The notes beneath the pieces are model-generated. The model did no database searches. It saw nothing but the letters and a program-made list of their open reading frames with translations, and was not told the origin of the DNA. DNA of 33,877 bases from Phormidium tenue FACHB-886 (GTDB lineage: Bacteria; Cyanobacteriota; Cyanobacteriia; Elainellales; Elainellaceae): assembly GCF_014764505.1 (NCBI RefSeq), contig NZ_JACXWX010000052.1, positions 1 through 33,877 on the forward strand. Reading direction: 5' to 3'. Shown in pieces: positions 7,918 through 15,404 of this stretch. The position numbers and the translations under genes were made by a program. Each line of letters begins with the position of its first letter. Within the stretch, counting starts at the first letter, position 1.

Positions 7918-8526
7918 ATGGTAATCACTTTGTGCGATGAGAACTCCTTTTCGCTTGAGTGCCTGATGAACCCAAATAATTATCCTCATCAACTTATTGT
8001 TTCACCCTCTCAACAGGACCACTACCAGGGAATGCTGAATGCCCCAGTGGTGCTTGTGAAATATGGGAATTACCAATGCCCTCAGTGTAGGGAGGTGCAT
8101 CGGTTAATCCAGACGATTCAGCAAGATTTCGCTTCCGTGTTTCCTAAGGAGAATGGGATATGTGTGATATTTCGTCACTTTATCCAGAATTCAATCCATC
8201 CGCAAGCACAAAAGGCAGCAGAAGCAGCAGAAGCCGCCGCCGCACAGGGTCAGTTTTGGCAGATGCACAACAGCTTGTTTGAGCATCAACAAGAGTTGAG
8301 AAGCGGCTATCTGGTGGAATATGCTAAAGATTTAGGACTTGATATCTGTCAGTTTCTACAAGATATATCCAAACGAGTCCATGTTGATCACATTAACAAA
8401 GACATTGAAAGTGGAAGCCAGAGTGCAGTAAAGGCTGCTCCAGCTTTGTTTATTAATGGAATTCGCTATACCGATCGCTGGAACCTTGAGTCCTTGATAA
8501 CAGCCTTGCTCAATGCAAGCCATTAA
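7918..8526 (+). CDS. DsbA-like thioredoxin-fold protein with CPQC active site (module B)
   Basis: Also 202 residues in the longest reading; paralogue of the protein at 5248. Redox pair Cys54/Cys57 (YQCPQCREVH), proline loop AAPALFINGIRY, and the same alanine-rich helix (KAAEAAEAAAAQGQFWQMH) but with mixed codons instead of the GCA run. The loop has AAP before the active proline where module A has STP. No signal peptide is visible. ATG 7918 is preceded by AGGAGG about 20 bases upstream, rather far; the in-frame ATG at 7966 (MNPNNYPHQ) is a possible alternative. The spacer before it shares an 18-base segment (7812-7829 against 5120-5137, two mismatches) with the spacer before the first DsbA-like gene, so the duplication included intergenic DNA. 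Confidence 0.87.
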   Translation: MVITLCDENSFSLECLMNPNNYPHQLIVSPSQQDHYQGMLNAPVVLVKYGNYQCPQCREVHRLIQTIQQDFASVFPKENGICVIFRHFIQNSIHPQAQKAAEAAEAAAAQGQFWQMHNSLFEHQQELRSGYLVEYAKDLGLDICQFLQDISKRVHVDHINKDIESGSQSAVKAAPALFINGIRYTDRWNLESLITALLNASH

Positions 8527-8563
8527 GCCAACTAAAACCAATCAGAAATATTGAGGTTAAACC

Positions 8564-8986
8564 ATGAATCAGATTTTACGCGCTCAATCTGCTTCCATTG
8601 CAACAAGAGATGAATGCCACTGGCAGCACAATTTAGACCCAATCCAGTTCCATTCCCAATCTCATCTTTTATCTGCAAAACGTAGCCGCAATCGAGGTAT
8701 GGTTCTATCATGCCAGGGGTGGCAGAAGTTGATGCAAGCTGGAGTATTGTACGACAAATTTGGAAATCGCTACACCTATGAACAGTTGAGTGAGCGATCG
8801 TTTCTGGATGAGCGCACCGTCAGTCGGTTGTTAAGCTGTGAAGTGAAAGTGGATAAGCGTACGCTAAGGACATTTTTTCGCGCTTTCAACTTGATATTAG
8901 AATCTGGTGATTACACCTCATCCAAGAGTGATGGAATGAGTGCTATATCGCCTGATACATCAACTCACGTTGCTTTGACACGATAG
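8564..8986 (+). CDS. Stand-alone HTH protein related to N-terminal modules of cyanobacterial multidomain proteins
   Basis: 140 residues. The centre (about 42-118) reads RSRNRGMVLSCQGWQKLMQA, then RYTYEQLSERSFLDERTVSR, then VDKRTLRTFFRAFNLILE and SGDYT. This matches a helix-turn-helix module I know from the N-termini of large cyanobacterial NACHT/WD40-type and related proteins, where it is followed by a DYT-type linker and effector or repeat domains. Here the protein stops about 20 residues after the linker, so either the module works alone or the gene is a truncated head of a larger one. The first 40 residues show no motif. It follows the second DsbA-like gene by 37 bases and may share its transcript. 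Family recognition is by memory of the motif. Confidence 0.7.
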   Translation: MNQILRAQSASIATRDECHWQHNLDPIQFHSQSHLLSAKRSRNRGMVLSCQGWQKLMQAGVLYDKFGNRYTYEQLSERSFLDERTVSRLLSCEVKVDKRTLRTFFRAFNLILESGDYTSSKSDGMSAISPDTSTHVALTR

Positions 8987-9333
8987 ACTGAGCAATTTCA
9001 CAACTAATCACTCCTCTTGTGCTTTTGAAGTCATTCGCTCAATTGCAATTTGAGGATGTCTGTATTCAATACTTGCGAATAAAGCCAGAAGTGCAAAGTA
9101 TACAACAATTAGTTCGCATCGCGCGAAGTGTCGGTTACGCGTTGCGATTCTAGTACTGTCTAACATTAAAGGTCGCACGACGCAAACAATTCTCAGCAAC
9201 GCCCAAAATCTGGCGTATTCATCTATTTAGAAACTGGCGATCGCACTGGATCGATTGCAGATCATCACGCCTATTGGGCATTGATCTGTCGATGTAGACA
9301 AACAGAACACTCGACCTCTGTGAAGGAGCACAC
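8987..9333. other. Intergenic region with a possible gene fragment
   Basis: About 350 bases without a confident gene. One frame, from GTG 9019 to TAG 9151-9153, would encode about 44 residues (FEDVCIQYLRIKPEVQS, then IQQLVRIARSVGYALRF) with a protein-like pattern. It lacks a ribosome binding site and may be the tail of a lost gene, perhaps the missing part of the HTH protein upstream. GAAGGAG just before 9334 is the ribosome binding site of the dehydrogenase gene. Confidence 0.35.
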
Positions 9334-10245
9334 ATGACGCAGATTACAACACCATTTGGACGGCATTCCACCGCTGCCGATGTCGTAGAAGGAATTGATC
9401 TCTCTGGCAAACGGGCGATCGTCACGGGAGCCGCATCGGGCATTGGCGTAGAAACAGCGCAGGCACTGGCGAGTACAGGAGCCGAGGTGACACTGGCTGT
9501 GCGGAATACCGAGGCAGGAGCGCAGGTTGCGGCTGACATTACGGCTACCACCAGCAACCAGAACATTCATGTTGCCCCGCTTGATCTCAGCGATCGCAGC
9601 TCGATCGCCAAATTTGTCGCCGCATGGAATGAACCGCTGCACATTCTCATCAACAATGCAGGCGTAATGGCACTGCCCGAACAGCGCACACCCGAAGGCT
9701 GGGAGATGCAGTTTGCCACCAACTATCTCGGACACTTTGCCCTGGCGCTCGGACTACATGACGCTCTAGCTGCGGATGGTGCCGCCCGTATCGTGTCGGT
9801 TAGTTCTAGTGGGCACCTGATGTCGCCCATTGTGTTCGATGATATTCACTTCATGTTCCGGCCTTATGATCCGTGGCTGGCGTATGGACAGTCTAAAACC
9901 GCAAGTATTCTCTTTGCCGTGGGTGCCACTGCCCATTGGTTCAGGGATGGCATTACCGCTAATGCCCTGATGCCCGGTGCGATCGCCACTAACCTCCAGC
10001 GTCACACGGGCGGTCTTAGAACCCCACCTGAGCGGCAGAAGACACCAGCGCAAGGTGCAGCAACTTCTGTTCTGCTAGCAACCTCTCCGCTACTAGAGGG
10101 CATTGGCGGGCGCTATTTCGAGGACTGCAACGAAGCCACCCTTGTTACCAACGGTAACGGCTATATGAGCGGCGTCGCCCCCTACGCCCTTAACCCAAAC
10201 AATGCCGATCGGCTCTGGGAGGAATCGTTGCGCCTGCTTGCTTGA
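9334..10245 (+). CDS. Short-chain dehydrogenase/reductase, retinol-dehydrogenase-like
   Basis: 303 residues of the classical Rossmann-fold SDR family, reducing or oxidising an alcohol/carbonyl with NAD(P)H in the cytoplasm. The cofactor motif TGAASGIG is at 31-38, NNAG at 107-110, the catalytic serine lies in VSVSSSGH (about 154-161) and the catalytic pair is Tyr184 and Lys188 in AYGQSK. The insertion FDDIHFMFRPYDP before the tyrosine is typical of the retinol-dehydrogenase/WW-oxidoreductase-like branch common in bacteria. ATG start behind GAAGGAG. Codon choice is richer in G and C than the kinase remnants to the left. The substrate is not predictable. It is alone on its strand, with large gaps on both sides. 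Confidence 0.92.
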   Translation: MTQITTPFGRHSTAADVVEGIDLSGKRAIVTGAASGIGVETAQALASTGAEVTLAVRNTEAGAQVAADITATTSNQNIHVAPLDLSDRSSIAKFVAAWNEPLHILINNAGVMALPEQRTPEGWEMQFATNYLGHFALALGLHDALAADGAARIVSVSSSGHLMSPIVFDDIHFMFRPYDPWLAYGQSKTASILFAVGATAHWFRDGITANALMPGAIATNLQRHTGGLRTPPERQKTPAQGAATSVLLATSPLLEGIGGRYFEDCNEATLVTNGNGYMSGVAPYALNPNNADRLWEESLRLLA

Positions 10246-10673
10246 TCTGACAGTAACAGTGAGCTTCACGCCGTTGATGAACAAATTCCCGCCGTAAGCC
10301 TGCCATCCTTTCGTCCATCATGCCCACGAGCACCACCGGAAATAGGAACGCACCCACCATCAGGATTGGCGAAAAACCAGCAGATTTAATTAAAGCGGAG
10401 CGTACTTCGCAAAGCATTGTCAACAAACTTAATGTTCAAGTTAAATCGCATCTCTAGCGAAATTAGCAACGAAATCATGGGTATACCTGGAGATCTCCCT
10501 TAGAGGATGTTATGAACTTCTATAGAACTTAGCCTAGAAGCGAAATTCAGCCCTCGTTGCGATTTTCGAGAAATAGTTGGAACTGGCTCACAAAGTTGAT
10601 GATTTTCAGAGTTCGTAACACTCTCTATGCCCCTTGAAAACTGGTCTATCACTTAAAAGGAAAACTCAAAACT
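10246..10673. other. Intergenic region, no confident gene
   Basis: About 430 bases. The only recognisable item is a copy (10486-10506) of the motif at 92-111; it contains the palindrome GGAGATCTCC. A minus-strand open frame ending inside the dehydrogenase gene has a hydrophobic stretch (MVGAFLFPVVLVGMM) but no other support. AAAAGGAAAA about eight bases before ATG 10674 is a fair ribosome binding site for the next gene. Confidence 0.4.
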
Positions 10674-11213
10674 ATGAATTCACAGGCAGCTCAAACCACC
10701 ACTACTGCTGACGAGTTGGCAATCCGTGCTTTCCATCGCCAGATGATTGATGCTTGGAATCGGGGTAGCGGCGAAGGCTTTGCTGCCCCGTTCAGCGAAA
10801 CTGCCGATTTCCTCACGTTCGAGGGCACGCATCTCAAGGGTCGAAAAGAAATCGCTGCATTTCATCAACAAGCGTTCGACACGGTTGTCAAAGGAACACG
10901 CTTGGAGGGTGAGGTGAATTTTGTCCGCTTCGTGAACTCGCAACTCGCGCTCATGCACGTAGTTATCAGGGTAATACTGCCCGGACAAACCGAAACTTCA
11001 CCGTCACGAGATTCGCTGCCGCTATACGTCGTAACGAAAAGTGACGAAGGCTGGCAGATCGAAGGGTTACTCAATACCCGGAAGTTAACGCTAGAACGCC
11101 AATTCTTCTTAGACGACTTTGACTCGTTGAGCGCAGAGGCTCAACGTCAAGTGACCGACCTCGTTTCAGATCTCAAGCAGCGCCATCAAGCAGATCAATC
11201 AAAGGAGATGTAA
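10674..11213 (+). CDS. SgcJ/EcaC-type protein (SnoaL/NTF2-like fold)
   Basis: 179 residues. The pattern AIRAFHRQMIDAWNRGSGEG, then FSETADFLTFEGTHLKGRKE, then IAAFHQQAF and GEVNFVRF matches the SgcJ/EcaC family of small alpha+beta-barrel (NTF2-like) proteins. These are about 130-150 residues long and annotated as oxidoreductases, though few have a proven reaction. The extra C-terminal 30 or so residues are charged and helical (VTDLVSDLKQRH). The stop TAA at 11211-11213 directly touches the GTG of the flavoprotein gene, so the two are coupled. No signal peptide, hence cytoplasmic. It may modify or bind a small substrate also handled by the flavoprotein. Confidence 0.82.
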   Translation: MNSQAAQTTTTADELAIRAFHRQMIDAWNRGSGEGFAAPFSETADFLTFEGTHLKGRKEIAAFHQQAFDTVVKGTRLEGEVNFVRFVNSQLALMHVVIRVILPGQTETSPSRDSLPLYVVTKSDEGWQIEGLLNTRKLTLERQFFLDDFDSLSAEAQRQVTDLVSDLKQRHQADQSKEM

Positions 11214-12626
11214 GTGAACATTGAATACTACGACGACATTATTGTCGGTGGTGGCAAAGCGGGTAAAACACTGGCACCTGCATTAGTTGCGACTGGACGG
11301 AGAACTGCTTTGGTTGAACACAGCTTAACCATGATTGGTGGCGGGTGTATTAACATTGCTTGCATTCCGACCAAAACGATGGTGGCAAGTGCGGAGGTTG
11401 CCAATATAGTGCGGAATAGTGCCGCTTATGGTGTGAAAACCGCCGAACCTACGGTTAATCTGGCAGCGGTCATTCAACGCAAGCGATCGGTCGTGGAAAC
11501 GGCACGGGCAGTGAACCTGCACAATTTAGAAACAGCTCTTGGTCACGATCTCATCATTGGTACAGCGCGGTTTGTCGCTTCTAACACCATTGAGGTGGCA
11601 ACAGCGGAGGGTACCATTCGGCATCTCACCGCTGAACGATTGTTTATCAATACGGGCACGCGCCCATTAATTCCATCGATACCTGGACTCAAAGAAACTG
11701 GGTTTCTCACCAGCGAATCGATTATGGAATTGGAACAATTGCCGGAGCACTTAGTTGTCCTTGGTAGTGGTTACATTGGGCTGGAGTTTGCCCAGATGTT
11801 TCGGCGCTTTGGCTCTCGTGTCACGGTGATTGGGCAAAGTGGGCAAATCCTGTCGCAGCAAGATCCAGATATCGCGATCGCTGTTCAAACCCTCCTACAA
11901 CGGGATGGTATTGATTTTTTGCTGAAGTCGAAGGTATTGAACGTCGTTCGCGAAGCATCTCCTTTGGAGAATCGCGTTGCTAATGAAACCAACCTGCAAA
12001 TTCAGATGGACGATCGTGAAATTAGCCTGCGGGGTTCGCATTTGCTCGTCGCTGTCGGTCGATTGCCAAACAGTGATTCCTTAAATTTAGCCGCTGCGGG
12101 TATAGAAGCAGACGCTCGCGGTTTTATTCCAGTCAACGATCGTTTAGAAACCAACGTACCGGAAATTTGGGCATTGGGTGACATCAATGGTGGACCGCAA
12201 TATACCCATGTGGCACTGGACGATTATCGAATTATCAGAACCAATTTGATTGAGGGCGGCAACCGCAGCACGCACAATCGCCCCATTCCCTCCTGCTTGT
12301 TTATTGATCCAGAGTTGGCTCATGTCGGTTTAACTGAAACCGAAGCGCAGCAACAAGGATATGCGATTCGAGTTGCAAAACTGGATGCTTCCGCTATTCC
12401 TAGAGCCAGAACCCTTGGTCAAACTGACGGACTGCTGAAGGCGATCGTAGACACTGAAACAGGACGGATTCTCGGTTGTTCCTTGTTGTGTCATGCAGCA
12501 GGTGAGGTGATTTCGACCGTGCAGATGGTAATGCAGGCTCAACTGCCCTACACCGTTTTGCGCGATGGCGTATTAACGCATCCCACCATGACCGAAGGGT
12601 TAAATCTATTGTTCTCAAAGCTCTGA
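11214..12626 (+). CDS. Mercuric-reductase-like FAD-dependent disulfide oxidoreductase
   Basis: 470 residues, class I pyridine nucleotide-disulfide oxidoreductase with bound FAD. The FAD-binding glycines are VGGGKAG (11-17); the redox-active disulfide is Cys45 and Cys50 in GGCINIACIPTK; the NAD(P)H Rossmann motif is VVLGSGYIGLEFAQ (about 180-195); the second FAD site is WALGDINGG; and the C-terminal dimer-interface motif is HPTMTEG at about 456-462. The N-terminal heavy-metal-associated domain and C-terminal vicinal cysteines of true MerA are absent, so mercury reduction is unlikely; it belongs to the mercuric-reductase-like group of unproven substrate. GTG start immediately after the stop of the previous gene, with GGAGATG upstream. 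Confidence 0.92.
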   Translation: MNIEYYDDIIVGGGKAGKTLAPALVATGRRTALVEHSLTMIGGGCINIACIPTKTMVASAEVANIVRNSAAYGVKTAEPTVNLAAVIQRKRSVVETARAVNLHNLETALGHDLIIGTARFVASNTIEVATAEGTIRHLTAERLFINTGTRPLIPSIPGLKETGFLTSESIMELEQLPEHLVVLGSGYIGLEFAQMFRRFGSRVTVIGQSGQILSQQDPDIAIAVQTLLQRDGIDFLLKSKVLNVVREASPLENRVANETNLQIQMDDREISLRGSHLLVAVGRLPNSDSLNLAAAGIEADARGFIPVNDRLETNVPEIWALGDINGGPQYTHVALDDYRIIRTNLIEGGNRSTHNRPIPSCLFIDPELAHVGLTETEAQQQGYAIRVAKLDASAIPRARTLGQTDGLLKAIVDTETGRILGCSLLCHAAGEVISTVQMVMQAQLPYTVLRDGVLTHPTMTEGLNLLFSKL

Positions 12627-12632
12627 GGCAGC

Positions 12633-13398
12633 GAAACTGTCAGAACTGGGTAGCCGACTTGAGGGCAGAAGCCCCGACTTGATAGACTGGCTACTGCCCC
12701 CAATCTCTGCTCCATGAACGCTCTATGAACTGCCCTGATTGTGGCTCAGCCCGCACCACCTGCTTGCAACGTACGACAAATCTGGGTTATGCCCTGTTTC
12801 ACTGCAAGGATTGTTGTCGCACCTTCAATAAGCGCACCGGCACCCCCTGCAACTTTATCGAGGTGCCCACCGATATCGTCTTTCAGGTTTTGTTATGTCG
12901 ATTCCGCTACAAGCTGAGCTTTCGTGACATTGCCGAATTCTTCCTGCTGCGAGGGTTCGAGTTCACCCATGAAACCGTGCGCGACTGGGAAGAACGCTTT
13001 ACTCCTCTATTTGCTCAGCAGTTGCGTGCCAAACGTCGAGGGAAAGTGGCAGAATCTGGTTTGTGGATGAGACGTACATCCGTGTCAAAGGTCGGTGGTG
13101 TTACTTGTACCGAGGCATTGATGAGAACGGAGATTTAGTCGATGTGAGGTTGAGCGAGAAGCGAGACATGGAAGGGGCAAAAGCGTTTTTTGCTCAAGCG
13201 TATGATGAGGTAAGGAGCTTTATGAGAGTACAGCACTATATGACAGAAGTAGTGTCACTATCCGAGCGAAGAGAACGATTTACAGAACGAGTCAGTGAAT
13301 TACAAGCGATCTTCCAAGCTGCTTAGCAAAGAAGAAGGAGAGGAAAAACATGCTTATGAAAAAGAGACGAGATTTGAATACTCAGTTCTGACAATTTC
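12633..13398 (+). mobile_element. Decayed IS6-type insertion sequence
   Basis: The inverted ends are GAAACTGTCAGAACTG at 12633-12648 and CAGTTCTGACAATTTC at 13383-13398, which pair over 16 bases with one mismatch. They bracket a broken IS6-family transposase. The total of about 770 bases is shorter than typical intact members, consistent with the internal deletion seen in the transposase. I see no clear target-site duplication; one or two outer bases may belong to the ends. The left end starts seven bases after the flavoprotein stop. Confidence 0.7.
12725..13326 (+). pseudogene. IS6-family transposase, frameshifted and internally deleted
   Basis: The N-terminus has the zinc-ribbon-like CPDC and CKDC pairs, then FRYKLSFRDIAEFFLLRGFE and THETVRDWEERF, characteristic of this IS6 branch. 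A one-base loss near 13055-13057 breaks the frame just before WFVDETYIRVKGRWCYLYRG, which carries the first catalytic aspartate. In the new frame KAFFAQA runs straight into YDEVRSFMRVQHYMTE and the usual C-terminal SLSERRERF and FQAA, so roughly 100 residues with the second Asp and the Glu of the DDE triad are missing. Two independent lesions make it inactive. The intact family is about 230-240 residues. Confidence 0.85.
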
Positions 13399-13651
13399 AT
13401 TAAAACGGCTCAGAGCGATTCTAGCCCCTTCCGCTTTAAAGCAACCGGATCAGGTGAGCGCTAGCGATCTACTTTTAGCTACTAATGGTAGAATTTGCCG
13501 TAGTTTGCTGTACTTAAGCAATAAAGATGGGCAATCGATCACGACATTAGGCGCACAACTAGCCCTTGTGTATCTCCAAGGTGAGAGCAACCCGCTTGAA
13601 ACGATCGGCTCCAGCCAAAGTCAGCTATTGCAAAAGCAAAAAATCTGCTGA
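13399..13651 (+). pseudogene. Fragment of an unidentified coding sequence beside the IS end
   Basis: An open frame that starts inside the IS remnant continues past its right end to a stop at 13649-13651. The part outside the element (LKRLRAILAPSALKQPDQVS, then SDLLLATNGRICRSLLYLSN, then ITTLGAQLALVYLQ) has a protein-like alternation but matches nothing I recognise. Its own start is missing, so it may be the 3' portion of a gene the element inserted into. It could also be a chance open frame. Confidence 0.3.
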
Positions 13652-14069
13652 TTAAATTATCAATCTTACCTGGATAAATTCAGTCAAATGATTGAAACTA
13701 AACACAGTTGAATTTAGATATCTATTTTAGGGCATTACGGTAAATTTTTTAGTTTAATCTTAATTAGCAAGATTTGTGAAAATTAATCATAAAATCAGTT
13801 TTTAATCTCTATCGATAATTGTAGATTCATACCCGTTGTGAATCATGAACTAGTTTATCTGTTTTTCGCAACCCTAGCTGTAATCATGACAAGTGTTCTT
13901 AGGTTTTAGATCGTTTGGTATCTGAATTGATTTTTCTTGTCGATCGCGGCCGTCACCAATCAGCTTGTCAACCTGGTAAGCATAAAGAGTGCATCTCTAG
14001 TCGGGTTAAGCATGCTCGCGAAAACTTCATGGTTTAAGACAACCAGCCTGCACACAAAGAAAACAAGAG
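13652..14069. other. AT-rich intergenic region upstream of the RND efflux genes
   Basis: About 420 bases, markedly richer in A and T than the neighbouring genes, especially 13660-13830. No open frame with protein-like character, and no strong hairpin or clear promoter hexamer pair. Its position makes it the probable promoter region of the efflux operon. Confidence 0.4.
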
Positions 14070-15332
14070 ATGATGTTCATGAAACCGTATCCATTAATAA
14101 GCACTATTCTTCTGTTATCTGCCTTAGCAACGGGGTGCAATCAGCCTGGTGATTCTGCCAAAGCAAGCAGTCCTTCACCTTCATCTGTGCAGGTGAAAGT
14201 GCTACGCTCCAGCACGCTTCAGGACAGTACCGACTTTGTAGGCACATTAGAGGCAGAACAGACGGTTGAACTAAAGCCACAAATTGATGGACGCATCGAT
14301 CGCGTTCTGGTAAAACCAGGCGATCGGGTGCAGCAAGGCGATCCGATTTTCTCCTTGAATCTGGATGAAACAGCACCAGAAGTAAACAGCGCGCAGGCAA
14401 ACGTGAATGCAGCTGTAGCAGCACGAAATACAGCAGCTCAACAGCTTCAAGTGGCGCAGTCTCAGCTTCGATCGGCACAGTCGCAATACGAACTAGCGCA
14501 GGTGAATAATACTCGCTATCAATATTTAGTGACCCAAGGCGCGGTTGGACAGTCAACAGGCGATCAGTACGCGACGACCCTCAAGGTGCAGTCCGATGCT
14601 GTGAAGCAAGCTCGTGATCAAGTCAAGGCAGAGGAGACAGCCATTGAAGAGGCAAATGCGAATATCCGCAAGGCTGAAGCAGATGCAGCAACGGCTAAAG
14701 TTAGCCTCAATTTCAAGCAAGTGATTGCTCCTATTTCAGGGTCAGTGGGCGACATCACGCTTAAGTCAGGGGATTATGTGGAAACCGGGCAAGTTCTCAC
14801 CACCATTAACCAGAATGAGACGTTTGATCTGCAGATTCCTATTCCGATCAGCCGTTCCAATGAATTACGAACAGGGTTAGCAGTTCAATTGCTTGATCCC
14901 AACACTGAAAAAACGCTCAGCTCAGGCACAATTTATTTCGTTGCGTCTAAAGCTGATCCAACCGCTCAATCTATTCTGGCGCGAGCAAGGTTCTCGAATG
15001 CCCAAGGCAATTTAAGAGATGCTCAATATGTGAAGGCAAGGGTGGTTTGGACGACAAAACCGGGTGTTCTGGTTCCAACGACTGCGGTCGCCACGATCGG
15101 CGGACAAAACTTTGTGTTTACCGCTCAAGACAAACCAGATCAAGACAAAACAGACAATAGCAAGACCCAAACGATCGCGCACCAGATTCCAGTGACGTTG
15201 GGCGCAATTCAAGGACAAGACTATCAGGTTGTGAAAGGTCTGAAACCGGGTGATCGCGTTATTGTCTCTGGCATTCTCAGGTTGCGGGAAGGAAGCCTCG
15301 TTGCGCCTCAATCCAGTACTGCTGCTCGTTAA
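14070..15332 (+). CDS. RND efflux periplasmic adaptor lipoprotein (HlyD/MexA family)
   Basis: 420 residues. The N-terminus MMFMKPYPLISTILLLSALA followed by TGC is a lipoprotein signal, the cysteine lying at about residue 23, so the protein is probably anchored to the outer face of the inner membrane. The order is typical: biotinyl-lipoyl half motif (VELKPQIDGRIDRVLVKPGD), a long alanine/glutamine-rich alpha-hairpin (about 110-215), the second lipoyl half (APISGSVGDITLKSGDYVET), beta-barrel and membrane-proximal domain (VVKGLKPGDRVIVSGI). It would connect the inner-membrane pump at 15405 to an outer-membrane channel, which is not encoded nearby. Same-strand spacing to the pump is 72 bases, so one operon. 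Cargo unknown. Confidence 0.94.
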   Translation: MMFMKPYPLISTILLLSALATGCNQPGDSAKASSPSPSSVQVKVLRSSTLQDSTDFVGTLEAEQTVELKPQIDGRIDRVLVKPGDRVQQGDPIFSLNLDETAPEVNSAQANVNAAVAARNTAAQQLQVAQSQLRSAQSQYELAQVNNTRYQYLVTQGAVGQSTGDQYATTLKVQSDAVKQARDQVKAEETAIEEANANIRKAEADAATAKVSLNFKQVIAPISGSVGDITLKSGDYVETGQVLTTINQNETFDLQIPIPISRSNELRTGLAVQLLDPNTEKTLSSGTIYFVASKADPTAQSILARARFSNAQGNLRDAQYVKARVVWTTKPGVLVPTTAVATIGGQNFVFTAQDKPDQDKTDNSKTQTIAHQIPVTLGAIQGQDYQVVKGLKPGDRVIVSGILRLREGSLVAPQSSTAAR

Positions 15333-15404
15333 GGGTGACCATTGAATTTCCGATTTTGATCCCATTCGATCGCTTCTCATTCGCCCCCATCATCAGGAGT
15401 CAGC

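Noticed and set aside
10190-10426. Minus-strand open frame with a hydrophobic stretch after the dehydrogenase gene
   Set aside because: It runs into the end of a clear gene on the other strand, has no motif beyond one hydrophobic segment and no start signal.
11214-12626. True mercuric reductase (merA) with a mercury-resistance role
   Set aside because: No heavy-metal-associated N-terminal domain, no C-terminal cysteine pair and no other mer genes around it.
12725-13326. Programmed frameshift in the transposase
   Set aside because: No slippery heptamer at the shift point, and the separate loss of the DDE region shows general decay.
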